Assembly (NCBI RefSeq): GCF_020438995.1
Contig: NZ_JAGQTN010000038.1
Location: 1-32,110, forward strand
Length of the DNA: 32,110 nucleotides
Direction: 5' to 3'
From: Gordonia sp. (in: high G+C Gram-positive bacteria)
Lineage (GTDB): Bacteria; Actinomycetota; Actinomycetes; Mycobacteriales; Mycobacteriaceae
The notes beneath the pieces were generated by a model. That model was given only the letters and a program-made list of their open reading frames with translations. It had not been told where the DNA came from and searched no databases. A program made the position numbers and the translations under genes. Of the stretch, positions 9,847-17,788 are shown in pieces (the first letter of the stretch is position 1; every line of letters starts with the position of its first letter).

Positions 9847-10465
9847 GTGAGTTTCGAGCGAGGAGATGTGCTGCCCGTCCGGGCTGCTGTCGTCCTCGCA
9901 GTTCCCGCTCTGGGTGCCGCGGCCCACGGTTCGGCGGGGGGCGAATCCGCGTCGGCGTCGAACCTGGTCCTGCTGACCGGTGTCGGTGCGGTCTCCGCGA
10001 TCGCCGCCGCCCCGTCGCAGCAGAGCGCTGCCGCCGTTCTGCGTCGTCCGGCGCCGACATGGTTACGGTTGGCCGCGGTCCTGTCGGCGGCGCAGGCCGC
10101 CGCGCACGCGCTGCTCGCCGCCGGTACCCACCCGATGCCCGGGCACTCCGGCGGCGTGTCCTGGCCGATGAGTGCCGCGCACGCGGTGGCCGTCGCGCTG
10201 ACCGCGGTCGTGATCGTGATCGCCGCGCAACTGGCACAGCTCGTCGGCGCGGTGCTGGTCGCTGCTCGCAGGCTCGTCACCGGCCGGTATGCCCAGCGAC
10301 GATCGGCACCGCGGATCGCCGGGGTCGTGCGGGTGGGGCCGACAGCGTTGCTGACCGGCGCAGGCGGTGTCCGGGGGCCTCCGGGAATGGTCGCAGTCTC
10401 CTCTGTAGTCGACCCGCGCGCCTGGCCCGAAGCCTCGGCGCGCACCCGATCTTGCCTGAAAGGCT
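9847..10465 (+). CDS. Small copper-cluster membrane protein, 3' end unclear (stop codon missing)
   Basis: A GTG-initiated frame encoding a hydrophobic protein with four or five predicted membrane segments and a short metal-ligand-like motif HPMPGHSGG. Proteins like this precede YcnI/CopC/CopD genes in Rhodococcus-type genomes and typically end soon after an R-G-P-P motif, a pattern recalled rather than searched. Here VRGPPG is present near 10376, but no stop follows. The frame stays open to 11271, right through the ycnI gene, which is implausible. A one-base loss in the GGGGG run at about 10373-10377 would give a stop at 10406-10408; a one-base gain would give one at 10467-10469. The end given here is simply the last base before the next gene. 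Natural frameshift, lost stop and sequencing error are all possible. Confidence 0.55.
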
Positions 10466-10477
10466 TTGAACTCCATC

Positions 10478-11152
10478 ATGTTTCGTATGAATCGATCTTC
10501 GCTGACGGCACTGTGTGCCGTCGCCGTCGTGGGCGGCGCGAGCACCACTCTCGGCGCCGGTGCGGCCGACGCCCATGTCAGTGCCAACGCCCCGACTCTC
10601 ACCCAGGGTGGATACGGGGTGGTGACCTTCGTCGTGCCCAACGAGTCCGACACCGCGGCCACCACCGCCCTCACCGTCACCCTGCCCCGGCTCAAATCGG
10701 CTCGCCCCGAGATGATCAACGGCTGGAAGGCCGAGGTCGCCAAGGACCCGAAGACCTCGGAGGCCACCTCGATCACCTGGACGGCGTTGCCGGGTACGTC
10801 GGGTGTCCCCGTCGGCCAGTTCGGCCAGTTCCGTGTCGCCGGTGGCCCGTTCCCCGAGAAGAAGACCGTCGAACTGCCTGCCGTACAGACGTACGCCGAC
10901 GGCCAGAAGGTGAACTGGAATCAGCCGACCAAGAGCAACGGCGACGAGCCCGATCATCCGGCACCGACACTGACACTTCCCGTCGGCACCGGCGGCCACG
11001 GGGGTCACGGCGAGTCGTCGGCCGAGGACGCCGACGACAGCTCGGACAGCACCGCACGCTGGCTCGGCGGGGCGGGTCTGGCCGTCGGCGTCATGGGTGT
11101 GGCGTTCGGTCTGGTCGCCTCACGGCGTCGCAGAGTCGGTGGTCATGCGTAG
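10478..11152 (+). CDS. YcnI family (DUF1775) copper-binding protein
   Basis: A 224-residue exported, membrane-anchored protein of the YcnI family, which binds Cu(II) through a monohistidine brace. A signal peptide (FRMNRSSLTALCAVAVVGG to ADA) ends before His33, which would be the first mature residue. The other expected ligands Glu56 (FVVPNES) and Trp147 (KVNWNQP) are present with spacing close to B. subtilis YcnI. A His-rich linker (GGHGGHGES) precedes a C-terminal membrane helix and the Arg-rich tail RRRR. ATG 10478 is used; ATG 10487 is also possible. It overlaps the longer candidate copC start by 8 bases, consistent with a copper operon ycnI-copC-copD. Confidence 0.9.
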   Translation: MFRMNRSSLTALCAVAVVGGASTTLGAGAADAHVSANAPTLTQGGYGVVTFVVPNESDTAATTALTVTLPRLKSARPEMINGWKAEVAKDPKTSEATSITWTALPGTSGVPVGQFGQFRVAGGPFPEKKTVELPAVQTYADGQKVNWNQPTKSNGDEPDHPAPTLTLPVGTGGHGGHGESSAEDADDSSDSTARWLGGAGLAVGVMGVAFGLVASRRRRVGGHA

Positions 11153-11193
11153 CCGGTATCCGGCCACGGTGGTCATGCGTAGCCGGTATCCGG
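11137..11193 (+). repeat. 27-bp tandem direct repeat with 30-bp period duplicating the copC start
   Basis: Bases 11137-11163 and 11167-11193 are identical (27 of 27) and separated by 3 bases. Each copy contains GGTGGTC followed by an ATG and the codons for RSRYP, so the duplication creates two equivalent in-frame starts for copC (11145 and 11175). The first copy also holds the ycnI stop codon. Confidence 0.95.
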
Positions 11194-11696
11194 TTGCGGT
11201 GCTTCTGCTGCTCCTGGCCGCGTTGCTCGGTGTGGCGTCGGCCGGGACCGCTGCTGCGCATTCGTCCCTGAAGTCATCGGTGCCGGCCGAGGGAGCGCAA
11301 CTGTCGGCGGGTCCGCCCGAGGTGGTGCTGACCTTCAACGAGCCGATGCAGGAGCAGTTCGCGGTGCTCACCGTGGTCGGACCGGACGGCAACTTCTGGC
11401 AGGACGGCAAGGCCACCGTCGACGGGCCGCGGTTGAGCGTCGTGCTGCGCCCGCTCGGCCCGGTCGGCACCTACACCGTCAACTACCGCATCACCTCCGC
11501 CGACGGACATCCGGTCGAAGGGCAGCGGCGATTCACGCTCACCGTCGCCGGGACCGGGACACCGGGTGCGTCGGCGAGTGACGAGTCGGACTCGGGCAAC
11601 GGGGTTCCGGTGTGGCCGTTCGTCGTCGGTGCGGTCGTCGTGATCGGTACCGGCGTGGGAGCGATGGTCGCGATGTCACGCCGCCGCAGGAGCTGA
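11175..11696 (+). CDS. copC: CopC-domain copper resistance protein
   Basis: A 173-residue periplasm-side copper-binding protein. The signal peptide (MRSRYPVAVLLLLLAALLG to AAA) ends just before His29, the expected N-terminal copper ligand. The CopC domain follows (SVPAEGAQLSAGPPEVVLTF) with the second site SADGHPVEG (Asp and His). A C-terminal helix (VWPFVVGAVVVIGTGVGAM) and RRRRS anchor it in the membrane. The usual signal-peptide length supports ATG 11175. The tandem repeat upstream gives an alternative ATG at 11145 that adds ten residues and extra positive charge. It lies between ycnI and copD on the same strand; the three are probably one operon for copper uptake or resistance. Confidence 0.9.
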   Translation: MRSRYPVAVLLLLLAALLGVASAGTAAAHSSLKSSVPAEGAQLSAGPPEVVLTFNEPMQEQFAVLTVVGPDGNFWQDGKATVDGPRLSVVLRPLGPVGTYTVNYRITSADGHPVEGQRRFTLTVAGTGTPGASASDESDSGNGVPVWPFVVGAVVVIGTGVGAMVAMSRRRRS

Positions 11697-11698
11697 CA

Positions 11699-12634
11699 CT
11701 GTCGACGAACCCGGCCGACGGCCGTTCACGGGTGCTGCTGGTGGTTGCCTGCGTGCCCATGATGGTCGTCGGTCTGGTCGCAGCCGCGGTGCTCGGCGCG
11801 GCCGGAGATTCCGCGGACCCAGCCGGCGCGACAGCGCTCCCGGCTGTCGCGGCGCTGGCCGCGGCGACTCTGTTGGTGGGTTTGGGCGGAATGCCCACGC
11901 TCGGCACCGAACCTTCGCCGACGGCGATCGGTGTGACGGGCGGGGTATGGGCGGCCGCGTCGCTGGTGGCGGCGTGGGCCCGGGCCGCCGATCAGGTGGG
12001 CACCGGTATCGGCGACATCGGCGTCGGACAGTTCTCCGAGGTGATGAGCCACGGCGCACCTGACCTGGTCGCGGCGGTATGCGCGCTGGCGGTGGTGGGA
12101 TGGGCATGCGCCCACCTGCTCACCGGCGCGGTCGTGCCTGTGCAGGTGGTGGCGATGCTCGGTGGCGTCGGACTCGTCGCGGTGGCGATCTCGGCGCACC
12201 CCGGCACGCACGCGGTCATGCCGGTGCTGGTGGCCGCACACGCGCTGGCCGCGGCGTGGTGGTGCGGCACTCTCGCCGCACTGGTGTTGACCGTGCGCGG
12301 CCGGTCCGGCTGGGCGCGGAGCCTGCCGCGGTTCTCCGAACTCGCCTTGTGGGCTGTGCTGTTGCTGGTGTTGTCCGGGATGGCGTCGGCCGTCATCGAA
12401 CTGGGGTCGGTGACAGCGCTGGCCACCACCGGCTATGGCTTGATCGTCGTCGGTAAATCGGTAGGGCTGTGCGGGCTCGTCGCGTTGGCCGCCCGGCACC
12501 GTATCACCTGGGTGCCCGCCGCAGTACGGCACAAAAGCACTCAGACCCAGGCCATCCGCCGCGCCGCGATACAGCTCGCGATGATGGCGGTGGTCCTGGG
12601 TCTGGCGGTGGGGCTGTCGGTGACAGCTCCCTGA
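11699..12634 (+). CDS. copD: CopD family copper-transport membrane protein
   Basis: About 311 residues with eight predicted membrane helices and the CopD-domain features VLVAAHALAAAWWCGTLAAL and LSGMASAVIELGSV, where the His of AAHALAAAWW is a likely metal ligand in this family. It would pass copper delivered by CopC across the membrane. No ATG or GTG lies near the 5' end; a CTG at 11699, 2 bases after the copC stop and preceded by GGAG, is the likeliest start. An in-frame ATG at 11759 would cut into the first membrane helix. It ends 1 base before the stop of the convergent alpha/beta hydrolase. It lacks the fused CtaG domain seen in some actinobacterial CopD proteins. Confidence 0.84.
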   Translation: MSTNPADGRSRVLLVVACVPMMVVGLVAAAVLGAAGDSADPAGATALPAVAALAAATLLVGLGGMPTLGTEPSPTAIGVTGGVWAAASLVAAWARAADQVGTGIGDIGVGQFSEVMSHGAPDLVAAVCALAVVGWACAHLLTGAVVPVQVVAMLGGVGLVAVAISAHPGTHAVMPVLVAAHALAAAWWCGTLAALVLTVRGRSGWARSLPRFSELALWAVLLLVLSGMASAVIELGSVTALATTGYGLIVVGKSVGLCGLVALAARHRITWVPAAVRHKSTQTQAIRRAAIQLAMMAVVLGLAVGLSVTAP

Positions 12635-12635
12635 A

Positions 12636-13553
12636 CTACTTCTTGGACGGCCGTTCGATGTCCCACACGGCGTTGAGCTCGTCGATGATGTCGGTCGCCT
12701 GATGCAGCGTCGACAGGTGACTGTCGCCGGGCAGCGGGTACAGCTTGGCGTCGGGCAGCAACGACACCATGTGTTCGCCGTGTGAGAACGGGATGATGTG
12801 GTCGTCGTCGCCGTGCCACCAGCGCACCGGCACCTTGATGTCGGAGACCTGGAAACCCCAGTCGCTGGCGAAGGCCAGGATGTCGGAGAACGGGGCGGTC
12901 ATCTGCCTGCGTCCGCCGAAGATCAGGTCGTCGAGGAACATCGCCGAGAACTCCGGCCGGTTCAGCGCCTCGCGGTCGGCTTTGGTGGTGGTCAGCCCGT
13001 ACAGTTTGACGGCCGGCCCACCGAAGGGCTTGGCCACCGACAGGATCGAACTGAGCACCTGCCCGATGGGGGCACCCGCGACCCGGACCAGCGGTGCGGC
13101 ACGCACACCGAGTTCCATCGCGCCGCCGCCGATGCGTTCGGGACCGACGGTGGGCGCGACACCACCGAGGATGCCGGCGGCCACCACCCGGTCGGGGAAC
13201 GCCGACGCCGTGGCGAGGGTGTACGGTCCGCCGCCCGAGAGGCCGATGACCGCGAACTCATCTATGTCGAGCGCGTCGGCGACCGTGATCAGGTCGTTCG
13301 GGAACTCCGAGACCGACTTGTACCGGTATGCCGTCGATGCTCCGACACCCGGCCGGTCCAGACCGAGGAGCCGGAACCCTTTCTCCGCAGCGTAGGCGCG
13401 TGCCTGAAGAGGGATCTGACGACGTGCGCCGGGAGTGCCGTGCAACCAGAAAAAGGTTCGTCCACCGGGCTCGCCCCACTCGGCGAAACCCATCCGCCTG
13501 TCATCGCCGACTTTGATCGACCCTTCGATCTTCGGACGTTCGACTTCCATCAT
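12636..13553 (-). CDS. Alpha/beta hydrolase
   Basis: A 305-residue alpha/beta hydrolase with a full catalytic set: oxyanion region FFWLHGTPGARR, nucleophile elbow GLSGGG (Ser106), acid in WWHGDDDHIIP (about residue 253) and His in PGDSHLS (about 280). The cap is a helical insertion between residues 130 and 220. There is no signal peptide, so it is cytosolic. Two ATG codons are adjacent at 13553 and 13550, without a recognisable ribosome binding site. It is divergent from another alpha/beta hydrolase of different sequence. The substrate is unknown; relatives include epoxide hydrolases, lipases and haloperoxidase-like enzymes. Confidence 0.9.
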   Translation of the reverse strand: MMEVERPKIEGSIKVGDDRRMGFAEWGEPGGRTFFWLHGTPGARRQIPLQARAYAAEKGFRLLGLDRPGVGASTAYRYKSVSEFPNDLITVADALDIDEFAVIGLSGGGPYTLATASAFPDRVVAAGILGGVAPTVGPERIGGGAMELGVRAAPLVRVAGAPIGQVLSSILSVAKPFGGPAVKLYGLTTTKADREALNRPEFSAMFLDDLIFGGRRQMTAPFSDILAFASDWGFQVSDIKVPVRWWHGDDDHIIPFSHGEHMVSLLPDAKLYPLPGDSHLSTLHQATDIIDELNAVWDIERPSKK

Positions 13554-13680
13554 GGGAAACAGAATGGCATGTCTTGTATCACACTGTCACCATCGGGTCC
13601 TGCTGATCACGAAAATCGGGTTCGGTGTGCTTGCTATTGAGCGTTCCCGAGTGGCGATCGGTGCGCGTACCGTTCAGGGG

Positions 13681-14571
13681 GTGAGTCCAGAGTTGCTGCA
13701 GCGCACCCGGCGCAGTGTGCGTCATCTCGTGCGTCCCTACCCGCTGCGGGACCTGCCCGCCGGGACGATGCTCGATCTGCCCGGCCGCGGGCAGACGTTC
13801 GTCACCGACTCCGGGCCCAAGGACGCACCGGCTGTCATCCTGCTGCATTCGGTGCTGACCACCGGACTGCTGTGTTGGTATCCGGTGATTCCGGCCCTCA
13901 ACGAGCGTTACCGCGTTATCACCCTCGACCATCGCAGGCATGGCCGGGGTATCGCCTCCCCCGACTTCTCCCTCGATGACGCCGCCGACGACACCGTCGC
14001 AGTCGCCGACGTGCTCGGCGTCGACAGGTTCACCGCCGCCGGCTTCTCGATGGGCGGCGGTATCGCACAACTCATCTGGCGCCGGCACCCCGGACGGCTC
14101 AGCGGTATGGTGCTGTGCTCGACCGGCCCGTTCTTCTCCGAACAGGATCCGCGCGTGCAGGCGATCGCCGACAAGGTGGGCAGGTTCTCCGCCCCCGTGT
14201 ACCGGGTGCTGCCGAAATCCACCCGGCTCGACGACATCGGTGCGCACACCACCGTGTGGGCGTTCCGGCAGTTTCTGTCCACCTCGCTCGCCGATTTCGG
14301 GATGTTCGGAGAAGGCCTGGGCCGCTTCGATTCCCGCGACTGGCTCGGCGACATCGACGTCCCTACGTCGGTGGTGGTGTCCACCCGGGACAAGGTGGTG
14401 CCGCCGGCGCGGCAGCAACTGCTGCTCGACGGCATCCCCGGGGCGAGGCGTTTCGAGGTGCCCGGCGGCCATGCCTGCTGCGTACTCGGCGCCGAGGACT
14501 TCATCGAACCGTTCGGCGCCGCAGTCGACGTCGCGGCGGGTCGCGTCACACCCGTACCGCCATCTCGGTGA
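13681..14571 (+). CDS. Alpha/beta hydrolase
   Basis: A 296-residue alpha/beta hydrolase. VILLHSVLTTGLLCW gives the oxyanion His, followed by the strand VITLDHRRHGRG, nucleophile elbow GFSMGG (Ser123), acid in VVSTRDKVVPP and His in VPGGHACCVL. The GTG at 13681 is chosen because it lies 3 bases after CAGGGG and begins just before the conserved region; an upstream open frame runs into the divergent promoter region. The last 26 bases overlap the 3' end of the convergent metallophosphoesterase gene. The N-terminal 30 residues (Arg-rich) are not part of the fold. The substrate is unknown. Confidence 0.87.
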   Translation: MSPELLQRTRRSVRHLVRPYPLRDLPAGTMLDLPGRGQTFVTDSGPKDAPAVILLHSVLTTGLLCWYPVIPALNERYRVITLDHRRHGRGIASPDFSLDDAADDTVAVADVLGVDRFTAAGFSMGGGIAQLIWRRHPGRLSGMVLCSTGPFFSEQDPRVQAIADKVGRFSAPVYRVLPKSTRLDDIGAHTTVWAFRQFLSTSLADFGMFGEGLGRFDSRDWLGDIDVPTSVVVSTRDKVVPPARQQLLLDGIPGARRFEVPGGHACCVLGAEDFIEPFGAAVDVAAGRVTPVPPSR

Positions 14572-15121
14572 CCAGTTCGTCCTCCGATGCCGGGCGCAGC
14601 CCCCAAGCCTCCAGGCTGACACAGACACTTCGTTTGCCGCTGCGCCGTCGGCTGCTGTGGGTATGTCCGTGCACCAGCCACATACCCAGGTCGGGGAGCT
14701 GGAATTGCAGGAACTTGTCGCGTTCGTGCTCGTCCGGGGTGCCCGCGTAGGGGAAATGGCTCAGCAGTACTCCGTGTTCGCCGATCTTGGTGCGCGCATG
14801 TTGCTGTACCGATTCGAAGACATCGGCGAAGTCGGCGGCGTGCCGCTGAGCGTTGCGGTACATCGGATTGACGGGGTCATGATTGCCGGTCACCAGATGC
14901 AGGGGGACCTCCAGTGTGCTCAGTTGCTCCAGAGCGATGTGCATGCTCGCGATGCCGCCCGAACAGATGTCACCGAGGACCCACAGCACGTCGTTCTCCG
15001 GATCGAGCCGATAGAGCTCAGCCATCACCGCCGCGTCGTGCGCACCGGTGGTGTCGAAGCCGCGCAGACCGGCCAGCTTGCTGTGGTGCAGGTGCAGGTC
15101 CGCGGTGAAGTAGGCAGTCAT
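14546..15121 (-). CDS. Metallophosphoesterase
   Basis: A 191-residue calcineurin-like phosphoesterase with all five metal-ligand motifs: TADLHLHH (Asp-x-His), LGDICSGG, VTGNHDP, LLSHFPY and HGHTH. The compact size fits the phage/YfcE-like group that acts on phosphodiesters or nucleotides. ATG 15121 is used because it places the first motif at residue 5; the upstream in-frame ATG would add seven proline-rich residues. The 154-base interval upstream has no gene. It overlaps the alpha/beta hydrolase tail to tail. Confidence 0.9.
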   Translation of the reverse strand: MTAYFTADLHLHHSKLAGLRGFDTTGAHDAAVMAELYRLDPENDVLWVLGDICSGGIASMHIALEQLSTLEVPLHLVTGNHDPVNPMYRNAQRHAADFADVFESVQQHARTKIGEHGVLLSHFPYAGTPDEHERDKFLQFQLPDLGMWLVHGHTHSSRRRSGKRSVCVSLEAWGLRPASEDELVTEMAVRV

Positions 15122-15275
15122 CGGGTTTCTCGGTGGGGGCATGGGATGAATATTCGGCCGATGGTACTGCGCGGGTTCGGTCTCGGCGAGCGAATATGTC
15201 GGGGCTGCGCGTTGGTTGTCGTCGTATTTCTCTGCCGCAGAGGGCTATTGGTGCAATAGTGTCCCGTCGGGGGCG

Positions 15276-15737
15276 TCACGCCCGGACCTCGACGGCGACC
15301 AGCAGCGGAATGATCAGTGCGATCACGACAGCGCCGCGCACCAGACTCAGGCGTTCCCAGAGCTTGCTGCGTCGCCGCCACACGTCGGCCGGCATGTCGT
15401 TGTCGGGATCGGTCAGTCGCAGCAGGCGCGGAACAAACCATATCGCTGTCGGAACCAGAACTGCGAGAACATATCCCGCACCGGTGAGGGCGATCGGGTT
15501 GCGTGCCACGTTGTTCCAGTTGGTGGCGACCGCGGCCAGGATCATCACGATGATGACGTGATGGATGACGATCCAGAAGCGTTGTGGCATAATGCGGTAC
15601 GGTCCTTTCCACATCGACAGCGACTCCGGTGGGTGAGACGCCCACACCGGGATGATGGCCAAATGTTCGTAAACAACTGCACCGCAAAGGATTCCCCATA
15701 GGGCAACCGCGGTGTATAGCGTGACGGCGGCCATCAT
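15276..15737 (-). CDS. Four-helix membrane protein
   Basis: A 153-residue integral membrane protein with four predicted helices: about residues 3-30 (ALWGILCGAVVYEHLAIIPV), 55-75 (IHHVIIVMILAAVA), 83-105 (GAGYVLAVLVPTAIWFV) and 133-152 (GAVVIALIIPLLVAVEV). The fold and motif VYEHLAIIPVW resemble DUF1772-like small membrane proteins, but the assignment is tentative. Its ATG overlaps the stop of the upstream membrane gene (ATGA), so the two are translationally coupled. It is probably controlled by the divergent TetR regulator. Function unknown. Confidence 0.82.
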   Translation of the reverse strand: MMAAVTLYTAVALWGILCGAVVYEHLAIIPVWASHPPESLSMWKGPYRIMPQRFWIVIHHVIIVMILAAVATNWNNVARNPIALTGAGYVLAVLVPTAIWFVPRLLRLTDPDNDMPADVWRRRSKLWERLSLVRGAVVIALIIPLLVAVEVRA

Positions 15738-16399
15738 CGCACCGCTTCCATGGCCGGTGCCGTGGGTGCGGCGGGTGCGGTATGCCGCGTGAGCAACCGG
15801 ATCCCTGTTCCGAGGTACCAGAGTGCGATACCCGCCGACGCCGGGAACAGCACCACGAATCGCACACCCTCGCTGATGGCAGTCAGCGGTCCCGCGAACG
15901 CGTAGGCGACGCCGCAGAGCACTGCGATCGCGGCCAACGCGCGGGCTGGCCCGGTTTGTGACTGCCGGGCGACGTAGACGGCCAGCGCCGCGGTGGTCAG
16001 CCCGAGGGCCGGCGTCGCGACGGTCTGCAACAACAGGTGAGTGTCGAGGATCGGCGTCGAATCACCGTGTTCGAGATGGCTGAGGTCGGATGCTGCCGCG
16101 GTGTGGGGGAGCAGTTCGGCCGCGCCGAGTCCTGCGCCGGCGGCCGCCGCCCAGATCCAGGTCCGGCCCGCGAGTCCGAATGTGCTTGTGCGGGCCGTGG
16201 CGATCAGTGTTACGGCGATGAGGACCAGACCCGCGCAGGACGCGAGATGCGATCCCGCCCAGGAGTTCTGGGACAGCATCGACGCGATGTAGGCGTCCTT
16301 GGTGTCGCCGGAACCGCGTGGATGCAGCATCCCGCCGACGGCGTACAACCCGCCACCGGCCACCAGTCCGATTCCCAAGACTTTCGCAGGTTCGATCAT
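15734..16399 (-). CDS. Multi-pass membrane protein, TetR-controlled operon
   Basis: A 221-residue protein with six or seven hydrophobic segments (for example VLGIGLVAGGGLYAVGGML and LASCAGLVLIAVTLIATA). A HPRGSGDTKDAY loop follows helix 1 and an Ala/Pro-rich tail ends the protein. The family is not recognised. The ATG start is well supported by GAGGAGCG immediately upstream. It is the first gene of a two-gene operon and divergent from a TetR regulator, with a near-perfect palindrome between them. Efflux or membrane-stress roles are common for such pairs but not shown here. Confidence 0.8.
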   Translation of the reverse strand: MIEPAKVLGIGLVAGGGLYAVGGMLHPRGSGDTKDAYIASMLSQNSWAGSHLASCAGLVLIAVTLIATARTSTFGLAGRTWIWAAAAGAGLGAAELLPHTAAASDLSHLEHGDSTPILDTHLLLQTVATPALGLTTAALAVYVARQSQTGPARALAAIAVLCGVAYAFAGPLTAISEGVRFVVLFPASAGIALWYLGTGIRLLTRHTAPAAPTAPAMEAVR

Positions 16400-16404
16400 C
16401 GCTC

Positions 16405-16429
16405 CTCAATTCATTAGAGATGTATTGAG
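16405..16429. promoter_or_regulatory. 25-bp near-perfect palindrome, probable TetR operator
   Basis: Arms CTCAATTCAT (16405-16414) and ATGTATTGAG (16420-16429) pair at 9 of 10 positions around TAGAG. The site lies between the membrane operon (start 16399) and the TetR gene (start about 16461), the usual place for an autoregulatory TetR operator. It is AT-rich against its surroundings. Confidence 0.7.
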
Positions 16430-16460
16430 TGAATATAGACCGACTCCGGCTGGGTGTACA

Positions 16461-17174
16461 GTGGCGATCGTGCAAACGCCCGACAATGCCGGTCAGGCCG
16501 ACGCCCGGCCGTACCGATCGGCGCTACGGGCCCAGCAGGCCGAACTCACGCGGTCCCTGATCACCCGGGCCGCCCACGAGAGTTTTCTCAAGAACGGGTG
16601 GTCGGGCACCAGCGTGCGTGCCGTGGCGGCGTCCGCCGGTGTTTCCGAGGCAACGGTGTACGGCACCTTCGGTGGCAAAGCAGGCTTGGCGATAGCCCTC
16701 GTCGACAGCGTCGATCTCGAAGCCGACACCGAACGTGCCGGCGCAGAACTGGCCGCCGCAGCAGGTGATCCGCGCGGCCAGCTCGCCGCCGTCGTCGGCT
16801 TCGACCGCCGACTGTTCGAGAACGGCGGCGCCGTGATCCGCATCATCGCCGCCGCCCGCTACGACAACGCCGACCTCGACGCCGCCTACCGCGAAGGCCG
16901 GCAACGCGGCGACACGGTCCGCCGCGAGGTCTTCAGCAACTGGCCCGCCGGCACCTGGCGCGATGGCGTCGACCTGGAACAAGCCCTGGACATCTTCGCA
17001 GCCACCTGCTCGATGGCCACCTTCGACGCCCTGCACCTCGAACGCGGATGGAGCCCCGACCGCATAGAAACCTGGTGGAACCAGGTCCTGGCCGAGCAGT
17101 TCTTCGGAGTGGGATCGTTCGAGGCTCCCGAAGATCGATCTCGGTCGCCCCGTGGCCGAGATCATCGACGGTAA
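16461..17174 (+). CDS. TetR/AcrR family transcriptional regulator
   Basis: A 237-residue regulator. The N-terminal helix (ELTRSLITRAAHESFLKNGW) leads into the helix-turn-helix TSVRAVAASAGVSEATVYGT (about residues 47-66), ending with FGGKAGL as in TetR proteins. The C-terminal ligand domain (about 75-225) gives no hint of the effector. GTG 16461 and GTG 16470 are both possible starts. It is divergent from the two-gene membrane operon, which is its probable target through the palindrome at 16405-16429. The C-terminus ends in a basic stretch; a GATCTCGG/CCGAGATC hairpin lies inside its last codons (17137-17163). Confidence 0.88.
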   Translation: MAIVQTPDNAGQADARPYRSALRAQQAELTRSLITRAAHESFLKNGWSGTSVRAVAASAGVSEATVYGTFGGKAGLAIALVDSVDLEADTERAGAELAAAAGDPRGQLAAVVGFDRRLFENGGAVIRIIAAARYDNADLDAAYREGRQRGDTVRREVFSNWPAGTWRDGVDLEQALDIFAATCSMATFDALHLERGWSPDRIETWWNQVLAEQFFGVGSFEAPEDRSRSPRGRDHRR

Positions 17175-17199
17175 ACGTGAGGATCGTCCGTGACGACGA

Positions 17200-17234
17200 A
17201 ATCCCCGCCCGACCATACGGGTCAGACGGGGATT
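17200..17234 (-). terminator. Hairpin terminator after tRNA-Lys
   Basis: Outer stem AATCCCCG (17200-17207) with CGGGGATT (17227-17234) and inner stem CCCG/CGGG (17208-17211 and 17218-17221). Read on the minus strand it lies 6 bases beyond the tRNA-Lys end and is followed by a weak T-run. It may also stop the convergent TetR transcript. Confidence 0.6.
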
Positions 17235-17240
17235 GTTGAG

Positions 17241-17313
17241 TGCCCCCACCAGGGCTCGAACCTGGGACCTGCGGATTAAAAGTCCGTAGCTCTACCAACT
17301 GAGCTATAGGGGC
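17241..17313 (-). tRNA. tRNA-Lys (anticodon TTT)
   Basis: A 73-base cloverleaf. Acceptor GCCCCTA pairs with TGGGGGC (one G-T pair), D-stem GCTC/GAGC, anticodon loop CTTTTAA gives TTT (Lys), and the T-arm contains GGTTCGAGCC. The top of the anticodon stem has an A-C mismatch. The 3' CCA is not encoded. It is transcribed opposite to the tRNA clusters that follow. Confidence 0.95.
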
Positions 17314-17515
17314 GCAGAGCCCCGCGTCAGCGAGGCAGGGATGAGTGTACACGGCAATCCGACCCTGTTTTCGGGGGCCCGGCAGCCTGGCGTCTCATCG
17401 TTTGCCGCGTCGGGCGTCGTCGTACCGGGCGCGTCGGAGAGCCCTTCCAGATGCGCAATGTGATGCGGAGGCAACTTACGTCCACGACGGTGGATTGCCG
17501 CTCTGAACAGGTGAT

Positions 17516-17545
17516 TTGTTGATTCGGTGTGGGGTGTCATAAGCT
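17516..17545 (+). promoter_or_regulatory. Promoter of tRNA cluster 1
   Basis: Hexamers TTGTTG (17516-17521) and TAAGCT (17540-17545) are 18 bases apart, 23 bases before tRNA-Glu. Cluster 2 has the same arrangement with identical spacing, and the sequence around the -10 (GGTGTCATA) is conserved between the clusters. The rest of the 255-base interval from tRNA-Lys to here shows no convincing gene. Confidence 0.6.
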
Positions 17546-17568
17546 GATGCGGCTCCCAACGGGAACGG

Positions 17569-17641
17569 GCCCCCTTCGTCTAGCGGCCTAGGACGCCGCC
17601 CTTTCAAGGCGGTAGCGCGGGTTCGAATCCCGTAGGGGGTA
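17569..17641 (+). tRNA. tRNA-Glu (anticodon TTC), copy 1
   Basis: A 73-base cloverleaf. Acceptor GCCCCCT/AGGGGGT, anticodon stem CCGCC/GGCGG with loop CTTTCAA (anticodon TTC), T-arm GCGGG/CCCGT. CCA is not encoded. First gene of a Glu-Asp-Phe cluster. Confidence 0.96.
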
Positions 17642-17682
17642 CGCTGCTTCACCTGGCACAGGTGTGGTGGACAACAGAATAT

Positions 17683-17756
17683 GGCCCTGTGGCGCAGTTG
17701 GTTAGCGCGCCGCCCTGTCACGGCGGAGGTCGCGGGTTCGAGTCCCGTCAGGGTCG
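17683..17756 (+). tRNA. tRNA-Asp (anticodon GTC), copy 1
   Basis: A 74-base cloverleaf. Acceptor GGCCCTG/CAGGGTC, anticodon stem CCGCC/GGCGG with loop CTGTCAC (anticodon GTC). Followed directly by an encoded CCA (17757-17759), which the second copy lacks. Confidence 0.96.
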
Positions 17757-17788
17757 CCAAAAGGTTTCGGTTTCGTGCCGGACCTTCC

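Noticed and set aside
17137-17163. GATCTCGG/CCGAGATC hairpin as terminator of the TetR gene
   Set aside because: It lies inside the coding sequence before the stop and has no T-run. The hairpin at 17200-17234 is the better terminator.
17304-17540. 78-codon minus-strand frame between tRNA-Lys and tRNA cluster 1
   Set aside because: It runs into the tRNA-Lys gene and crosses the likely tRNA promoter; no ribosome binding site or recognisable domain.
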